Source: Centropristis striata (taxonomy: Eukaryota > Chordata > Actinopteri > Perciformes > Serranidae). From it: a stretch of DNA of 64,000 bases. The position numbers and the translations under genes were made by a program. Positions 22,121 to 34,800 of this stretch are shown in pieces. Every line of letters starts with the position of its first letter. Position 1 is the first letter of the stretch. The stretch lies in contig NC_081517.1 of the NCBI RefSeq assembly GCF_030273125.1, positions 19,952,703 through 20,016,702 on the forward strand, in the 5' to 3' direction. The notes under the pieces were generated by a model that saw nothing but the letters and a program-made list of their open reading frames with translations, was not told the DNA's origin and ran no database searches.

Positions 22121-22560
22121 CAAAGCCTAACCGGATACAGGACTTTTGTGACGGATAATTTTAGAGAGGAAAAATTAATCCATTACTGATCTTTTTTTAA
22201 TGTGGATTTTGCACCAATATGACTCTGCACAGGGACTTATAAGGCTGCCTATTAAACAAATAACTAAGATTATTATACATTATACACACACGTTCTTCTT
22301 CCTGTTGAGCGTCTTCCAGTCCAGACGCCAGTTACATCCAATGCTGCGTGATGCCAGGTTACTTTCTCAAAAAGTTGATTCTGTTTCTACTTTTTCACTG
22401 CAGGGATGCAACTGCATTTTTTGCCTTACATCCATTGCAGCCTTCATTGGCGCAGCCTGGACACTCTACCCATATCCAAATGAATGGGAGGACCGGTGGT
22501 GTGTCACCACCTGACATTTTTTCCCTCTCATACCTGTAGTGCTATTTATTAATCAATACT

Positions 22561-22797
22561 GTTTTGGTGTGAGTTGCAGAGTGTATCTGCCTTCTCTTGA
22601 ATACAGTGAAACTTAATGGCACTTTGCTTGTGCACCAGCAAAGTGCCATTAAGTTTCACTGTATATCAGAGCGCCAAAAAAAACAGCTGAAAACTCAACA
22701 GCAATGTCTCTTTACAGAAGTGCCATCTAGTTCAGTTATATGCCAGACATCTCTACTGCTGATATCTAAAAGAAAACTGGGCGACTCACACCAAAAC
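22561..22797. mobile_element. fold-back element with nested hairpin
   Basis: Outer inverted arms GTTTTGGTGTGAGTTGC (22561-22577) and its complement with one change (22781-22797) enclose a perfect 28-bp inverted repeat at 22601-22628 / 22637-22664 with an 8-nt loop. Outer arms plus non-coding interior suggest a rearranged MITE. No coding content. Confidence 0.7.
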
Positions 22798-23099
22798 ATA
22801 GATTGATAATTGAAGTTTTTTAAAGCTAAGGTTAAGGAAGTTTCTCTCCTGTCCTTACTGCCTTCAGCCTCTCCTCGTCAATAATCTCTTCTCTCCATCC
22901 TCAATATGCATTCAACTTTTCTAAACTCAGTCTATATTTGTGTGCTCTTTGTTAGTGACATAGCACTACAGGTAAGACAAAAATTATGTGTTTTGGGGGT
23001 GAACTGTCCCTTTAAGTTGTATGTATGCTGTCCCATAACAAGTTATGGAGAGATAGCTAGAGGGATAAAAAGATTAATCAACAAGACCCAGACAAGTAG

Positions 23100-23801
23100 A
23101 AAAATGTAACCTTTACTTATTTACAGATTGTACAGAGGTACTGAGTGACAAGGTAGTATTTACAACACAACTAGTAGCTTAGAAACCCCTGAACTTATAC
23201 ACAAGTGAGATACACGGCAGGGAGACGCAGAGGACTACACACCAACACGCTCCTTCCACCCAGTACTGTATATAATATGTGTACACATGGACCAAACTGA
23301 GAACTGTGCTGAGCCCGGGAACATTTCTTCCACATGTTCCTCGACAGCGACTGGCGTTGTGCAGGAGCCAGCTGGGCGCCATATTAGTGACATCGCAGGC
23401 CGGGAGTCGGGGAGTGTTTAAGTGCCCCAGGCTCCTGTCAGATGTGGCGCACTAACCGGGGTGGAGGGGAACGTTGGTACATGTAGCCTCAGTAGGTCAA
23501 CTCAGGGAGAACTCAGGTGTTGCAGCAAAATAGGTACCACCAGAAACACAAGCACGTCATGCAAGTTAAAAAATCAAAAAATCAAACAAAAGGTTGGTGT
23601 AAAAATCTGTGTGATGGTGGACGTACAAAACTCATTCTACATGCTCTCTTAACAGTACAGACGCAACATGTGTGTGTGTGTGTGTGTGTGTGTGTTTGTG
23701 TGTGTGTGTATGTATGTATGTGTGAAACTGTATTTGTGTTATATGAGTAAGAGCCGGGTCGAATGTTATGTGTGGGACGAAGGAAAGAGAGGACAGAAAA
23801 G

Positions 23802-23840
<39 letters not shown>

Positions 23841-23915
23841 CACCACAAACAACCTCTTGATACATTTCATCCTCTGTCTTATATAAATGCCTGCACGGTG
23901 TAAAACACACACACG

Positions 23916-23946
<31 letters not shown>

Positions 23947-25618
23947 TCACACACTCACACTCAGAGGTGAAACAGCACAGACTCGTAGTGGAAGAGAACT
24001 ATGTGGGTGGGAGGGGGTTCGTATTAACCGCACAGGCTGGACTATCATTATTCATTGAGTGTGATTCAGATGAGAGACCCAGCTACGTGTTGCTAGTTAA
24101 CCGGTTAGCCGAGCGGGATAGTTAACTAGTCTGTTGTTAACCCAGCAGTGAAGACTGTACAGTGAGGTCCCAACCAACAACACAACCAGAGGAAAAATAA
24201 ATCACACAAGAATCTAAAAAACATGCCAGTCTTTTTTTTTTTTTTGTCTTAAAGAAGCAGAATAAAAAGCCACGTTTGTTATTGAAATTAATTCAACACT
24301 TAATACCATTCAAATCAAACAAATGAAAATCAGTTTCTAACATTTAAAACAAAGATTTCTCTGTACAGAAGTATAATATTGCAACCTGATATTGTGCATA
24401 TAACTCACACACCAAACCGGTTAGGATTACCAAAAGAGGGGCAGCGTTCACCATTCAAAAGGTGCGTTTTTATGTTCAATCTCTCTTGGATTCTTTGCAG
24501 CCAATACATATAGATATGTGTGTGTGTATGTGTGTGTGTGTGTGCATGTGTGTGTGAGAGAGAGAGAGAAAGAGAGAGAGAGAATAGAAAGAAGAGAATA
24601 GAGACAGACGCTCAGCTAATGGGATATCAAGTCTTTTTTCCATCAAAATCCTTGTGCTCAAAAATCAATGCCCTTACTCAGTAGATTATGGATTTCTAGA
24701 ACACTCATACACACATTGCCAGCTCGTCGAGTGTGTGTGTTTGTGTGTGTGTGCCTGTGTGAGTGTTGCCTCCGTAACGAGTCACTTTGCAAACTCTCTG
24801 CTTTGCCACGTGACTCTCTCTGCTGAAACACAGCGCCGTGTTCTCGCCAACAAGAGAGCCATACAAGTACCAGCTACTCTGACGCTCGTCCAGGAGTATT
24901 AATTTGATGAGTAAATCTGCAACAATGATGCATTCAGCCTCTAAAATTCACTATGGAAACATTTTTAAAAAACGGGCCTCATGTTCTTTTTGTTCAACAT
25001 AAAAACTTATTAGAAAAAAAGTACTGTATCCCACGAGGGCCGGTGTTAATTTTGAGGAACTCTTACGACTACTGATATAAAGTGATTTCCAACAATATGT
25101 TGAGTTTTAAACACCACGACTGAACTTTATTCTTCTGATACTCAATCTACTCTATAATAGAAGGAAGCAGGGAAAGGAGCAAAAAAGACAAAGGAGTAAT
25201 TAAGAGAATAAAACAAAAGCGGATGAGGGAAGAAGGGGAAAGGCTAGAAGGAGGGATGAGCACTGTAAAAAGTTTAAAAAACAGAAGAGAGAGATTAAGA
25301 GCTGTTGTTGTGTATACTGTATGATGCTGTACCCATTTATCTAACACTGGAAAACTTCTGACCTCACAATGGAAAATCATTGATGCCCTAAAACCCAATG
25401 TCAAAGAGAAATAAGAGAAAAAGAAAACATCTATCCAGCGAATGATTGAGAATATTCATATTTTCAGTATAAAAGTGTTTTTGGTCAAACGTCTGTGTTT
25501 AGGTGGCAGGGTATAAAATCTACAAAGTGCACAAAGAGGAAGCTATCTCATAGCTTCAACACACATACCCACCCTAAACTACTATCCTAGACTACTGCGT
25601 ATGTGTGTGTTTATGTGC

Positions 25619-25660
<42 letters not shown>

Positions 25661-26545
25661 GTGTGCATATATGACCCTGTATAGGAGTTTAACTGTAACA
25701 CAGGGCAGTAGGAAGCATGCAGTATGACCTGAAGGCTAGCTAAGAGAGGAAGCAAGGATGCTATACTGTATGTCTGCAGATCTTTGAAACACTAGAACAC
25801 ACACTCTCGTCCTGATAGGCTTTTACTGGCGGCCATGTTTGGTCCACTTTTTGGAATGTTCAATTAACTGACATCAACAATAACAAACAGTCTTTTTTTA
25901 TTAACTTCCCCATCCCATTAAAACAGACACAGTGTGCGTGTGTGTGTGTTCGAGTGTTTGTACATCTGCGTGCAGGAGCTGTTCGCAGACCTGCGTCTGG
26001 AGCAGCCAACCCGCATCCCAGTCTGGTCTATTACAAAGATAGTAATTTCCATTCAAGTCAAGGATTACTCTAGTGTAGTGTACTACTCTTTAAGCCATGC
26101 TGGCAGTGCAGTTTGGAGGCTCAGACAACATACGGGTTGACTGTTGAAATCATAGTGCAACAGGAGAGTCCTGGAGAGGGGCAGGTGTGTTCAGCTGAAA
26201 TATGTGTGTGTGCATGTGTGTGTGTAATCTCAGAAAGAAAGGGGTTTTCTGTGTGTCCCCTTCGTCTCCAAGAGGCTGGTGAGAGGGCGGGACAAGTCGG
26301 CTCGTCTTCCAAACACACCATCCTCCATCAGATCCCACTGTTGGCGTTAGACTCAGTGTCCTTCTTATTCCACCAGGGATTCGATCGGTCTTGTCAGACG
26401 TATTGTCAGTTTGTGCCTCGTTGCACACAGCTTGAGGCTAGTACACACACTGACACTCACACACGCTCTTCATCTTGTATTGTGCCTGCAGGTGTCCCTG
26501 TGGCCCCAACCCTGCCCTATTGAGGGTGTGATAAAGAAACAATGA
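23100..26545 (-). other. region downstream of the grin2a stop, probably partly 3' UTR
   Basis: No coding region is visible. It is rich in CA/TG microsatellites (23669-23724, 23804-23839, 23901-23945, 24517-24555, 25622-25672, 26201-26225, 26608-26640) and lacks the dense transposon relics seen further left. This fits a long 3' UTR or flank of grin2a; where the transcript ends cannot be told. Confidence 0.4.
23669..23945. repeat. three dinucleotide arrays in opposing orientation
   Basis: A TG array at 23669-23724, an AC array at 23804-23839 and an AC array at 23901-23945, all within 280 bp downstream of the grin2a stop. Confidence 0.9.
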
Positions 26546-26551
26546 TTTATT
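26546..26551 (-). promoter_or_regulatory. candidate grin2a polyadenylation signal AATAAA
   Basis: The first AATAAA on the minus strand after the grin2a stop lies about 200 nt downstream. GluN2 3' UTRs are usually far longer, and several more TTTATT occurrences (plus strand) follow at lower coordinates, so this may not be the main site. Confidence 0.25.
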
Positions 26552-26751
26552 TACTCAGCATCACCATTAACCTTTTAGTCCGGAGCAGACCTTACCGTCT
26601 TTCACCTGCGTGTGTGTGTGTGTGTCAGTGTGTGTGTGTTTGTTTCTGAGTATGTGCTTAGAATCAGAGCTGCCTGGTCCGGTCACACACACCTCTGTCT
26701 TGCATGCGTGTGTGTTAGTGTATTTTCAGTGAGTGTGTTTGCGGGTGACTC

Positions 26752-27757
26752 TCAGACGTCAGACTCGATGCTGGGCATGCGGCGGTAGAGCCGGGGCCTG
26801 TTGCCGCCTGCGCTCGAGGCTCGCGGCGCTGTCACATAGCTCATTGGCTGAGAGGCGGCCGGCGGGACCATGTAGGCCACCACAGGGGGCTCCTGCTGAG
26901 GGTAGAACACCTGTTGGTCGACAAGGCCGCCATGCTGGTTGTTGTGATGGCTGCCATGGTTCCCGAGGGTAAGCGAGAGCGGCATTCGCTGCTTATAGAG
27001 CTCGTGGGCGGAACTTCTCTGTGGCATGCGTGTGACAGACTGGGGGGAGGGCTCTCGTTGTGTCGTGCCAGGAGCTGACTGGAGGAAAGGGTTGTGAGAG
27101 GGCCGATCGGGGAAGAGGCTCTTAGAGCGCCGGGGGAGGGGCATAGGGGCGTCCAGGCTGTGGTGGTGCGAGGGTGACGGTGAAGGCGGGCTGCGGCTGC
27201 TGAACGGACGATCAGAGCGCATTGTGAGAACATTAGCATAAGCCCCCTCGTCCAGGGTCATCTCCCTCTCCCTATCTCTGTCAGGCAGACTCAGCCCCCG
27301 CAGGTGGGTGTGCAGCTGCGTCTGCCGCTCGGGAACGCCGTCTGGAAGCACGTTCTCGTAGGAGTGCTGACGACTCAGCTGAAGGTGCTGCGCCGACGTG
27401 GAGGTGGGGAGAGGAGATGGCGAGGAAGGAGAGGGCTCGAAGTGACTGACCAGCCCGTCGCCTTCGCCCACCATGCCCAGCTCGCTCTGGGGAAGGTAGT
27501 GTGTAAACATGTCCCCGCTGTGTGGGTGAGTGTGCGTGTGGGAGTAGTGTGAGTGCAGGTGGTCTTCGCTGATGTCATACAGGTTTCCCAAGTGGGCGCA
27601 GGCGTCGCAGCGCGCCTGTGGCGAGCGCACGGTGTAAAGGCCGGAGTAACCGCTCAGCTTGGTGAGGCAGGAGCGACAGTGGCTGGGCCTCTGAGCGCTC
27701 TGTGTCCCCTGTCCTGCACCCGGAGCGTCGAACGAACCTCCGGCTTTGTCCTTCACG
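26752..27757 (-). CDS. grin2a: grin2a window exon 16: cytoplasmic tail, C-terminal part with PDZ ligand
   Basis: The acceptor is CTCCCCGCAG then CGTGAAGG. It encodes a paired-Cys block (HCRSCLTKL ... RCDACAHLGNLYDISED) conserved in GluN2A and 2B, SRQHSYENVL (the CaMKII/PKC-type phosphosite region of GluN2A), RRSKSLFPDRPSHNPFL, and the terminus LYRRMPSIESDV. The last four residues, ESDV, are a class I PDZ ligand for PSD-95 family scaffolds. The stop TGA is at 26754-26752. Human GluN2A ends in a very similar MPSIESDV, which is one reason for the 2A call over 2B, which ends KLSSIESDV. Confidence 0.94.
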
Positions 27758-30700
27758 CTGCGGGGAGAGAGGAGGACACTGATTATACACAGAAACAACA
27801 AAAGCACTTGAATCAGGGTCACAGTGTTTGTTTTCTGCCGAGCATGATACCTGCTGTGTGTGTAGGTGCTGTATTTCTTGTCCTTCAGGGAGTGCAGGTC
27901 AGCCTCAGCGCTGTGACTGTGGTGCAGCAGGCTGGCACTCAGCTGCAGGATGGGAGCGTCGGTGGGAGAGTGGTGGGAGAGTGAGTGACTGTGTGAGTAT
28001 GTGCTCTCAGGTGGAAACAGGTCAGGGGGGTAACTGTGGTCGTCACCTCCCCCCTGGCTGTCTCGCTGGTAGGGGGGCGCAGACTGGAGACTGGCCTGGT
28101 CTGAGTCAATGGAGTAGATCTTGGATCCTCCGCCCCCACCTCCACCTCCTCCTCCACTTCCCCCTCCTCCTCCTCCCCCTCCTCTCTTCCTCAGCTGATT
28201 GATCGGCTTGAATCCGCCCCTCGCTGCCATGGAGTCAGAATCTTTGTGTGATGGCGGCCGGCTGGAGCACTCTGAGATGTCAGAGTGTGGCGGCGGCTCC
28301 TCTGGCAGGTAGCGCTGGCTCTTCATTTGCGGAGGTCCGGGTCCGGACGCCGGGGCGGGGCTTGGGCCTGGAGATACCACAGAAGGCTGGGTCTTCAGTG
28401 TCTCCACGCTTTTCTTCCACAGGGCTCGCGGTTTGGAGGCCTGCGGACCTGCAGTGAGGGCCGCCCCGGCGAGGCGGGTTTTGCCGTTATCGTTGGTGAT
28501 TGACAGCTGGGGCTTGTTGGGGCTGGTCTGGAGAGGAGGGGCCTTCTGTTGCACGGGAAATGGTGCAGCATTGTTAAGGAGGTTTTTGTGTCGCCCGGAC
28601 AATGACAGGAAACTGTGCGGACCAGCGGCGTTGCTATAGAGACCAGGACCCTTCGGGGGCAGACTATGGAGTGAGTTACCTAGGAGACAAGGAGAGATGC
28701 ACCTCAGACAGCAGATACAATAGATGGATATTTGGATGTGATGCTCAGTCGGTTACATTATCTACTGCCCTGGCACACTGTGTGTGCCGTCTAATGTGTT
28801 TCTAATCATGAGGTGAGCTCACACATGACAGTCAATCCGATTACAGTCTGAGTCCACAACAAGGTGAGAGGAGTCACCTTTAGATCTGCACACACAGACT
28901 GTATAGAAAAGGCAGGGTGACCTCTGTACGTGCGGGCAATGTTATCAGTTTACCTGCTTTGTGAGGGTACAATCTTTGAATTTTGTTATGAATATTATGT
29001 GAAACTGTTAGTTGAGCAAATGTTTTTTATGCAAAAAATAAAACCCTGCTCAAAATAGGCAGCAGACAAGTATGTTTTTTTCTTCTGTTGTGTCACAATT
29101 GACGTCACAAATGTTGCAACGGCGTGATGTTGGCGTCCATTCACATTGCAATCCAGCATTGCAGAATGAAGTGGAAGGAGAAAGTAGTGACGTGTAACAG
29201 AACAGCGGCAATATGTGGACAGTAAGCGACAATTCAAAACAATAATAGCTGAAGAACTGCCCGTCGTGCTGTTTCTCGCTGAGATTCTACAGAAGTAAAG
29301 TTTGTCTGCATTTTGTTGAACATGATTCGATTACTGTCGGACTCAAGTGAGAGGCGTGTTTCTGATGATGCGGTCCTCTTTCTTTCGTATTACCCGAGTG
29401 TTGGTCGCAGCTTCACATTGATCCCGCCCCAAACAGTCTCGCCAATTTAACGCCTCTGTTACTACGGCAGTCGGTACAGAGTCTGGATGACTTGGTCCCC
29501 TCATTACGCCTCTGGGAGGTTCAGACTGAAGGTGAAACGTCACAGAGGTGTAAATATCGCAGCTAGAAATTGCAGTCAGAGGCTACAGATGATACCCCTA
29601 AATCATAATGCATGACTTTATATGACTCCTTTAATTTCAGCTGGTATTTAAATAAATTGTTTTTGTAAATTAGGTAATTAAATCAAAGTAAGATGTGCAA
29701 TGTTGCTGTTTGACATCCCAAAACATCCATGTGATTTCACAGTTCTGCTTTTGGAAATGTGATGAATTTAAGACTGACACAGCAGATAAAACCTCCATTA
29801 ACACACTGTCAAACTGAAGCGAAGCCTATCAGTAAACATCTACTCCTTCTAAAAGATAATTTATGATTCCTTTTGACTCATAAACACTCATAGACACCAA
29901 CCCATTCAGCGAACATGATTCAACATAATTCTGTATTCATTTTAGGTCCATGTAAAGTGAATACACCGAATGTTCTCCAGATGCCTCAATGACACAGTTT
30001 ACACATTTTTGTAACAGCTGATTTATCAAATTGAAGTTCTACCAAGTAAAACATGACGCTGAATTTAGCACAATTCTGTAATATATATAAAAAACGTTCA
30101 GTCGGAGTATTGCACTGCAGAAGGGCAGAAAATGAGCGTGTCCACCCGGGTGTCATATTTCCATTGTTACTGATCGAAGCTGGAGCCTTTAAATACTCAT
30201 CACTAGTGCAGAGTCAATTGTCCCGGGAATAAATACAGATTTTAACCTTTTAAACTGAAGACAAAAGCCAATTAGTGTTGTCAAGTATTGATACTGAATA
30301 AATGAAATCGTTTTTCACAGTATCAGTACTTTTCTCTTCATCTGCTTTCTACTGTCACTTCTCTCTGGCAGATTCACACGTGTAAAAAGGTTTAATTATT
30401 GTTAATGGTTACCACTGTCATTCTGCCAAGAAAAACCTAAAATGTTCTACCGTCAATGCTTAAATTTGTTCCCCATGGTGTTGAAAAAAGTACTGAATAA
30501 TAGTTATTATCAAGGTATCGTATTTCCGTTAGAAAATTCCAGTATGTGGAGTGTAAAAGGGGCTTTATCGTACCTTTCCCCGCCATCACATCGAGGATGT
30601 TGGGCTGCAGGAGGACAGTGTTGCGTTTGGGAGAAGACAAAGCCATGGACTTGGCAGACTTTAGCAGATGCAGCATGTTGGCTTGAGGACTAAAGTCCAG

Positions 30701-31335
30701 CTCCGGATTCTTCTTCTTCATATCTATATGAACACCATGGATACAGCTCCATATACCCTGAGAGCAGCAGAGGAAAGGAAACAAAAAGCCAGAAAAAAAA
30801 AAAAAAGAGGCGGGGAGAGAGATAAGAGAGATAATAGAAGAGTTAATTCCCAACCCAATGACTTCACAAGAAAATAGTTCAAACATGCACACACTAATTT
30901 CCTTCCACAGTAAATTAACACAGACCTCTGCATCCGTTTCTCTGGTGCGTTTACTGCAAACCTTAACCTCATTTTGTTTTGTAATATGGCAAGAAGAGAT
31001 AATCGCCACTTTTTCAGATGAACTGCTTTCAGAGGCGCCTCGAAAATTAAATTTAGGTGATGATGTCACTGGAGGGGGCCTTTGAGTGCAAGGAGATGTT
31101 CTTCCTGGAGCCACTTAACCTCCAGCATCGCCGCTCTAACGGCATGCGCACACCAAGAAAAAAAAATGAAAAGCCAGACCCACACACACACTTAGACACA
31201 GACAGACACCGCACTCTTTTTGTAAAACATTTAATGTGTGAAATGCTGCTCATCTGGAATAAAAGCCCTGCCTAACACAGAAACATGACATATGAATAAT
31301 GAAAGAATGGTCTGTCTGGATGTGCCCATTTGTGT

Positions 31336-31379
<44 letters not shown>

Positions 31380-31790
31380 ATGTGTGTGTGTATGTGCGTG
31401 TGTGTGTGTGTGTGTATTTAGGTTTGTGTGTGTGTGTGTCTGTCTATCTGTCTGGCCATGTGGTCAAGCCCGTCTCTCACCTCGCTGCACCTGCATATGA
31501 GTTCCCATTTTTAACTTTGGGCCAGACTCTCTGTCTGTGTGTGTGTCTGTGTGTGTGGGGGGGGAGTGATAGAGAGCGAGCTTTGTGTGTGTGTCTATAT
31601 GAGTGCGTTCACATCATCCTCTTAGCGGTTTGATTCCTCTATCCCGCCGTCCATACGTGCATCCATAAATTCATCTCTGCTTCAGCTGGGCTCTATAATC
31701 ACACTATCCCCTTCTTTCGTCTTTTATCACACACATACATACCACGACTCCTTCTATATATATACAGTGACAGTAACTATTGCACCCCCC

Positions 31791-31821
<31 letters not shown>

Positions 31822-34800
31822 ACGTCCACAGATTTATATTTTGTCTTCACAGAAACAATCATGTTCCAGATACTTCTCCTTTTTTCTGCGTCCCTGTTTG
31901 CATTTTCACTGCATCTGAAGAACCATGAAGATTAGGCAAATTAGCTTCGTTTGAGATGCAGTTTTTTGCCAGACAGACAACAGAGTAATCATTTTTGTAA
32001 TTTACTGTGTGATGTCTGAATTGATGTTGTTAAACACCACAAAGGCTCCACGGCTGTCTTCAAAGTTGCAATAATGTGCTGTGTGGTTTCTGTTATTTTT
32101 CTGCTTCAGAATAAAACTGCATTGGAACAACTCTGCAAATACAATTAAGTTTTGTTTCTTTTGCTGTTTTTCTGTGTGTTTAGCCAGCTCTCTCGTTATT
32201 TCATGCTCTTTAAGGGTAGTCTGCTGTTTAAAAGTCAATAACATTATACGAAATTCCCAACCGGAGTTGTGATATTGATATTGCAACAACCGATGCCTTC
32301 TTACAGTCACAATCAATGCTATACATCAGTTGTTGCACTCTTGAGGATGGTGTTCGATCAGTAAGTAGCGTTCAGCACGGCAAATTCTTACAGCTGAAAG
32401 TACCTCCTGCAGAAGCAGCAACTGGACCGTGTTTTCTGCAGTGGAAAAAATACATTTCCTTCCACTCACCCTGCTGATAGTGAAGAGCAGACCCGGTCTC
32501 CCAGTGCAGACACCGGTGAAGCAGTATCTTAGCCTCCAGTAGAAAAGGTGTTCAGAGATAAAGGTGAGAATGGAGAGGCCCATGGCCGTGGCCAGCATGT
32601 AGAAGACGCCCGCCATGTTGTCTATGTCCAGCTGGCTGGACATCACCTCGTTCTTCTCACTGTGGCAGATTCCTGTCAGCCACTGGGCCTCCAGCTCCTC
32701 CATCTCACCTGTTGGAAAGGTGGGGGGAAAAAAGGGCAAAGTGAAGGTTTATCACGGCATTAGAAGGAGGGAGGGAGGAAAGAGAGGGAGCGGGAAAGTG
32801 GTAGAGGTGTGCTGGGGAGAAGTGCGTATCATTACGAGGAAAGATGAAGAGGAGAAGGGAGGAGGGGAGAGAAGTGAAGTGGTAAATAGATCGTAATGGA
32901 AAGGAGACAGGAGGTGGAGTGAAAAAAGGGTTGTAGGAGGAGGGAGAAGAATTGATAGTGATGGAGTGATAAGGAAAGATGGGGGGGAATTATTATCAGA
33001 CTGAGAGTGTTTGTGTGTTGCCTGTGCACGCGGGTGTTTGCCCTGGATAAAAAGGCCGGGTGTGAAGTGAAGCGCTTTAGTGGTTTCAGCAGTTTGATTT
33101 CTGTCTGGCTCATTCTCTTTCTTCCAGTCACACCATCTCACTGCTTATTATACAGAACAATCTGGAGGAGTAAACAGGACACGGTGGGCACACACACACA
33201 CACACACACACGCACATGCATGCGAGCACACAGACACAAACACACACACACTTGCATGCACGCACATGCACGCACACGGAGTAATGATGATGAAATGGTG
33301 TGTTAAGACTAGCCCCTGATAGCTTTCTGACAGAAGGAGGGTGGAGAGAGGGAGAGTGTTGGGGGAGGAAGGAGGGAAAGCTGAGCAATGGCTCAACTGT
33401 AATAACACTAAAGGCACGCAACATCTGAGAAACTTAAATTCCTCCTCCAGACACATTTCAAAGTATGTAAAAATGCCATGATAAATATTTCGTTTAACAT
33501 GATTTTTCCACGTAGCAGGCGGCACATTTACTCTTCCTCCTTCAATGAGATATTTAAGTATTTCTGGTGTCTGACCAGATGTAGACTGTCGGTACAAACC
33601 TGTGATTATTTTTGAATGATATTGTTACTGCGACGTGGTTCACAATATTAAAGGGAATTATTCTTTTTTCATCATTATTCTCAGTTTCATTGAAAAATAT
33701 AGAAAAGAAAAAAAAAGAAATAAGTAAGAAATAACTTCATTCAGAATTATATTTTGACATATTTTGTGCGTCTTGCACTCACCCATACTGCGGTTTGGAC
33801 AAAGTTGTGATTTATTGTGCAGAATGATAATGTGTGCCAGTTGTGTGACTAGGTTGACCAGTGAAAGAGTAGTGCAAGATGGCGAGCATTTGAGGAAACA
33901 TTGGAGAGACTCAGACATTCATGTGTGATCCTGTCACAGTTCAGCTCTGTCTCCCAGTAATTTTCCACTGAGCCTGCCTCCTCCTCACTCCACCTGTCAG
34001 CCACTCCCTCCTCATCAGCCAGACTCTGTTCACCTGTTCACCCAGCTGCCTCTGATCACTGATCAAGCCTCTATAGAGACTCCTGCCTCACACACACTCA
34101 CTGCCAGATTGTTCTCAGCTCTTCAATGACAGACTTTCCAGTGATTTTCCTCGGACTGATTTCCTGTTGCCAACCCTGCCTGCCGCTGATCTACCCATCT
34201 TGCCTGACCCCCAGTAAACTCAGCAGCCTTCTGTCCCTGACCTGGAGTTTCCCTGCCAGTCGAAACAAGCTTCGCTGCCAGAGACTTTAAGAGACTTTGC
34301 TGTTCAAAGTGCATATTGCTTGCATTGGTCTGTACCTGCCAAGGTTGACATTAAAAGCAATAACCAAGTGTTCCTGGTATCCTGTGTGCTGCAATTAGGT
34401 CCATACGCAAACCGATACAGATCCTCAGTCAGACCTAGACTCAGATGCAGAATCTGTTGTGCACCAAAATCGGTAGCAGACCAAACGACAAGCAGACATT
34501 AGAATTAGAATTAGAATTCAAAGTGTAGTTAGCATTTGTTGATGTGACCAGGTGTTTTCACTCTCTGTACTGACATGTCCACTCTGCAGTGGAGGGTTTC
34601 AGGTCTCTCTTGGTACTTAAATACCTAATCTAAGATGCCATTTGAATGTCTGATTTAAGAGAAGTGCACAAACATCTCCCCTTTCAGTAGAGAAATATGA
34701 AAACACCTCTCTGGTCAAGTTCATATGATTAAGGTCTGACATTTTATGGGGCCATAAATGACAAAACAAATTGAGTCGAGGGGATCTTTAAACTTTAATG

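Larger units (their letters stand above)
30758..32469 (-). other. grin2a intron 13 (1.7 kb)
   Basis: Contains a TG-rich microsatellite (31338-31440) and a run of 23 C followed by an AC array (31785-31823). No coding sequence. Confidence 0.55.

Noticed and set aside
23582..23954. ORFs made of Cys-Val or Thr-His repeats here and at 19734, 31292 and 33148
   Set aside because: They are translations of CA/TG microsatellites.
27553..28202. Plus-strand ORFs opposite the grin2a tail
   Set aside because: Shadow frames of the GC-rich tail exons.
26752..28602. The tail as a single uninterrupted 616-codon exon starting at an ATG
   Set aside because: The frame extends upstream to the acceptor at 28679 and joins exon 14 in phase, and the middle 93 nt look like an intron; the ATG is internal.
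30437..31114. Minus-strand ORF of 225 codons as one protein
   Set aside because: Only its middle (30757-30574) is a GluN2A exon; the ends read through the splice acceptor and donor into introns.
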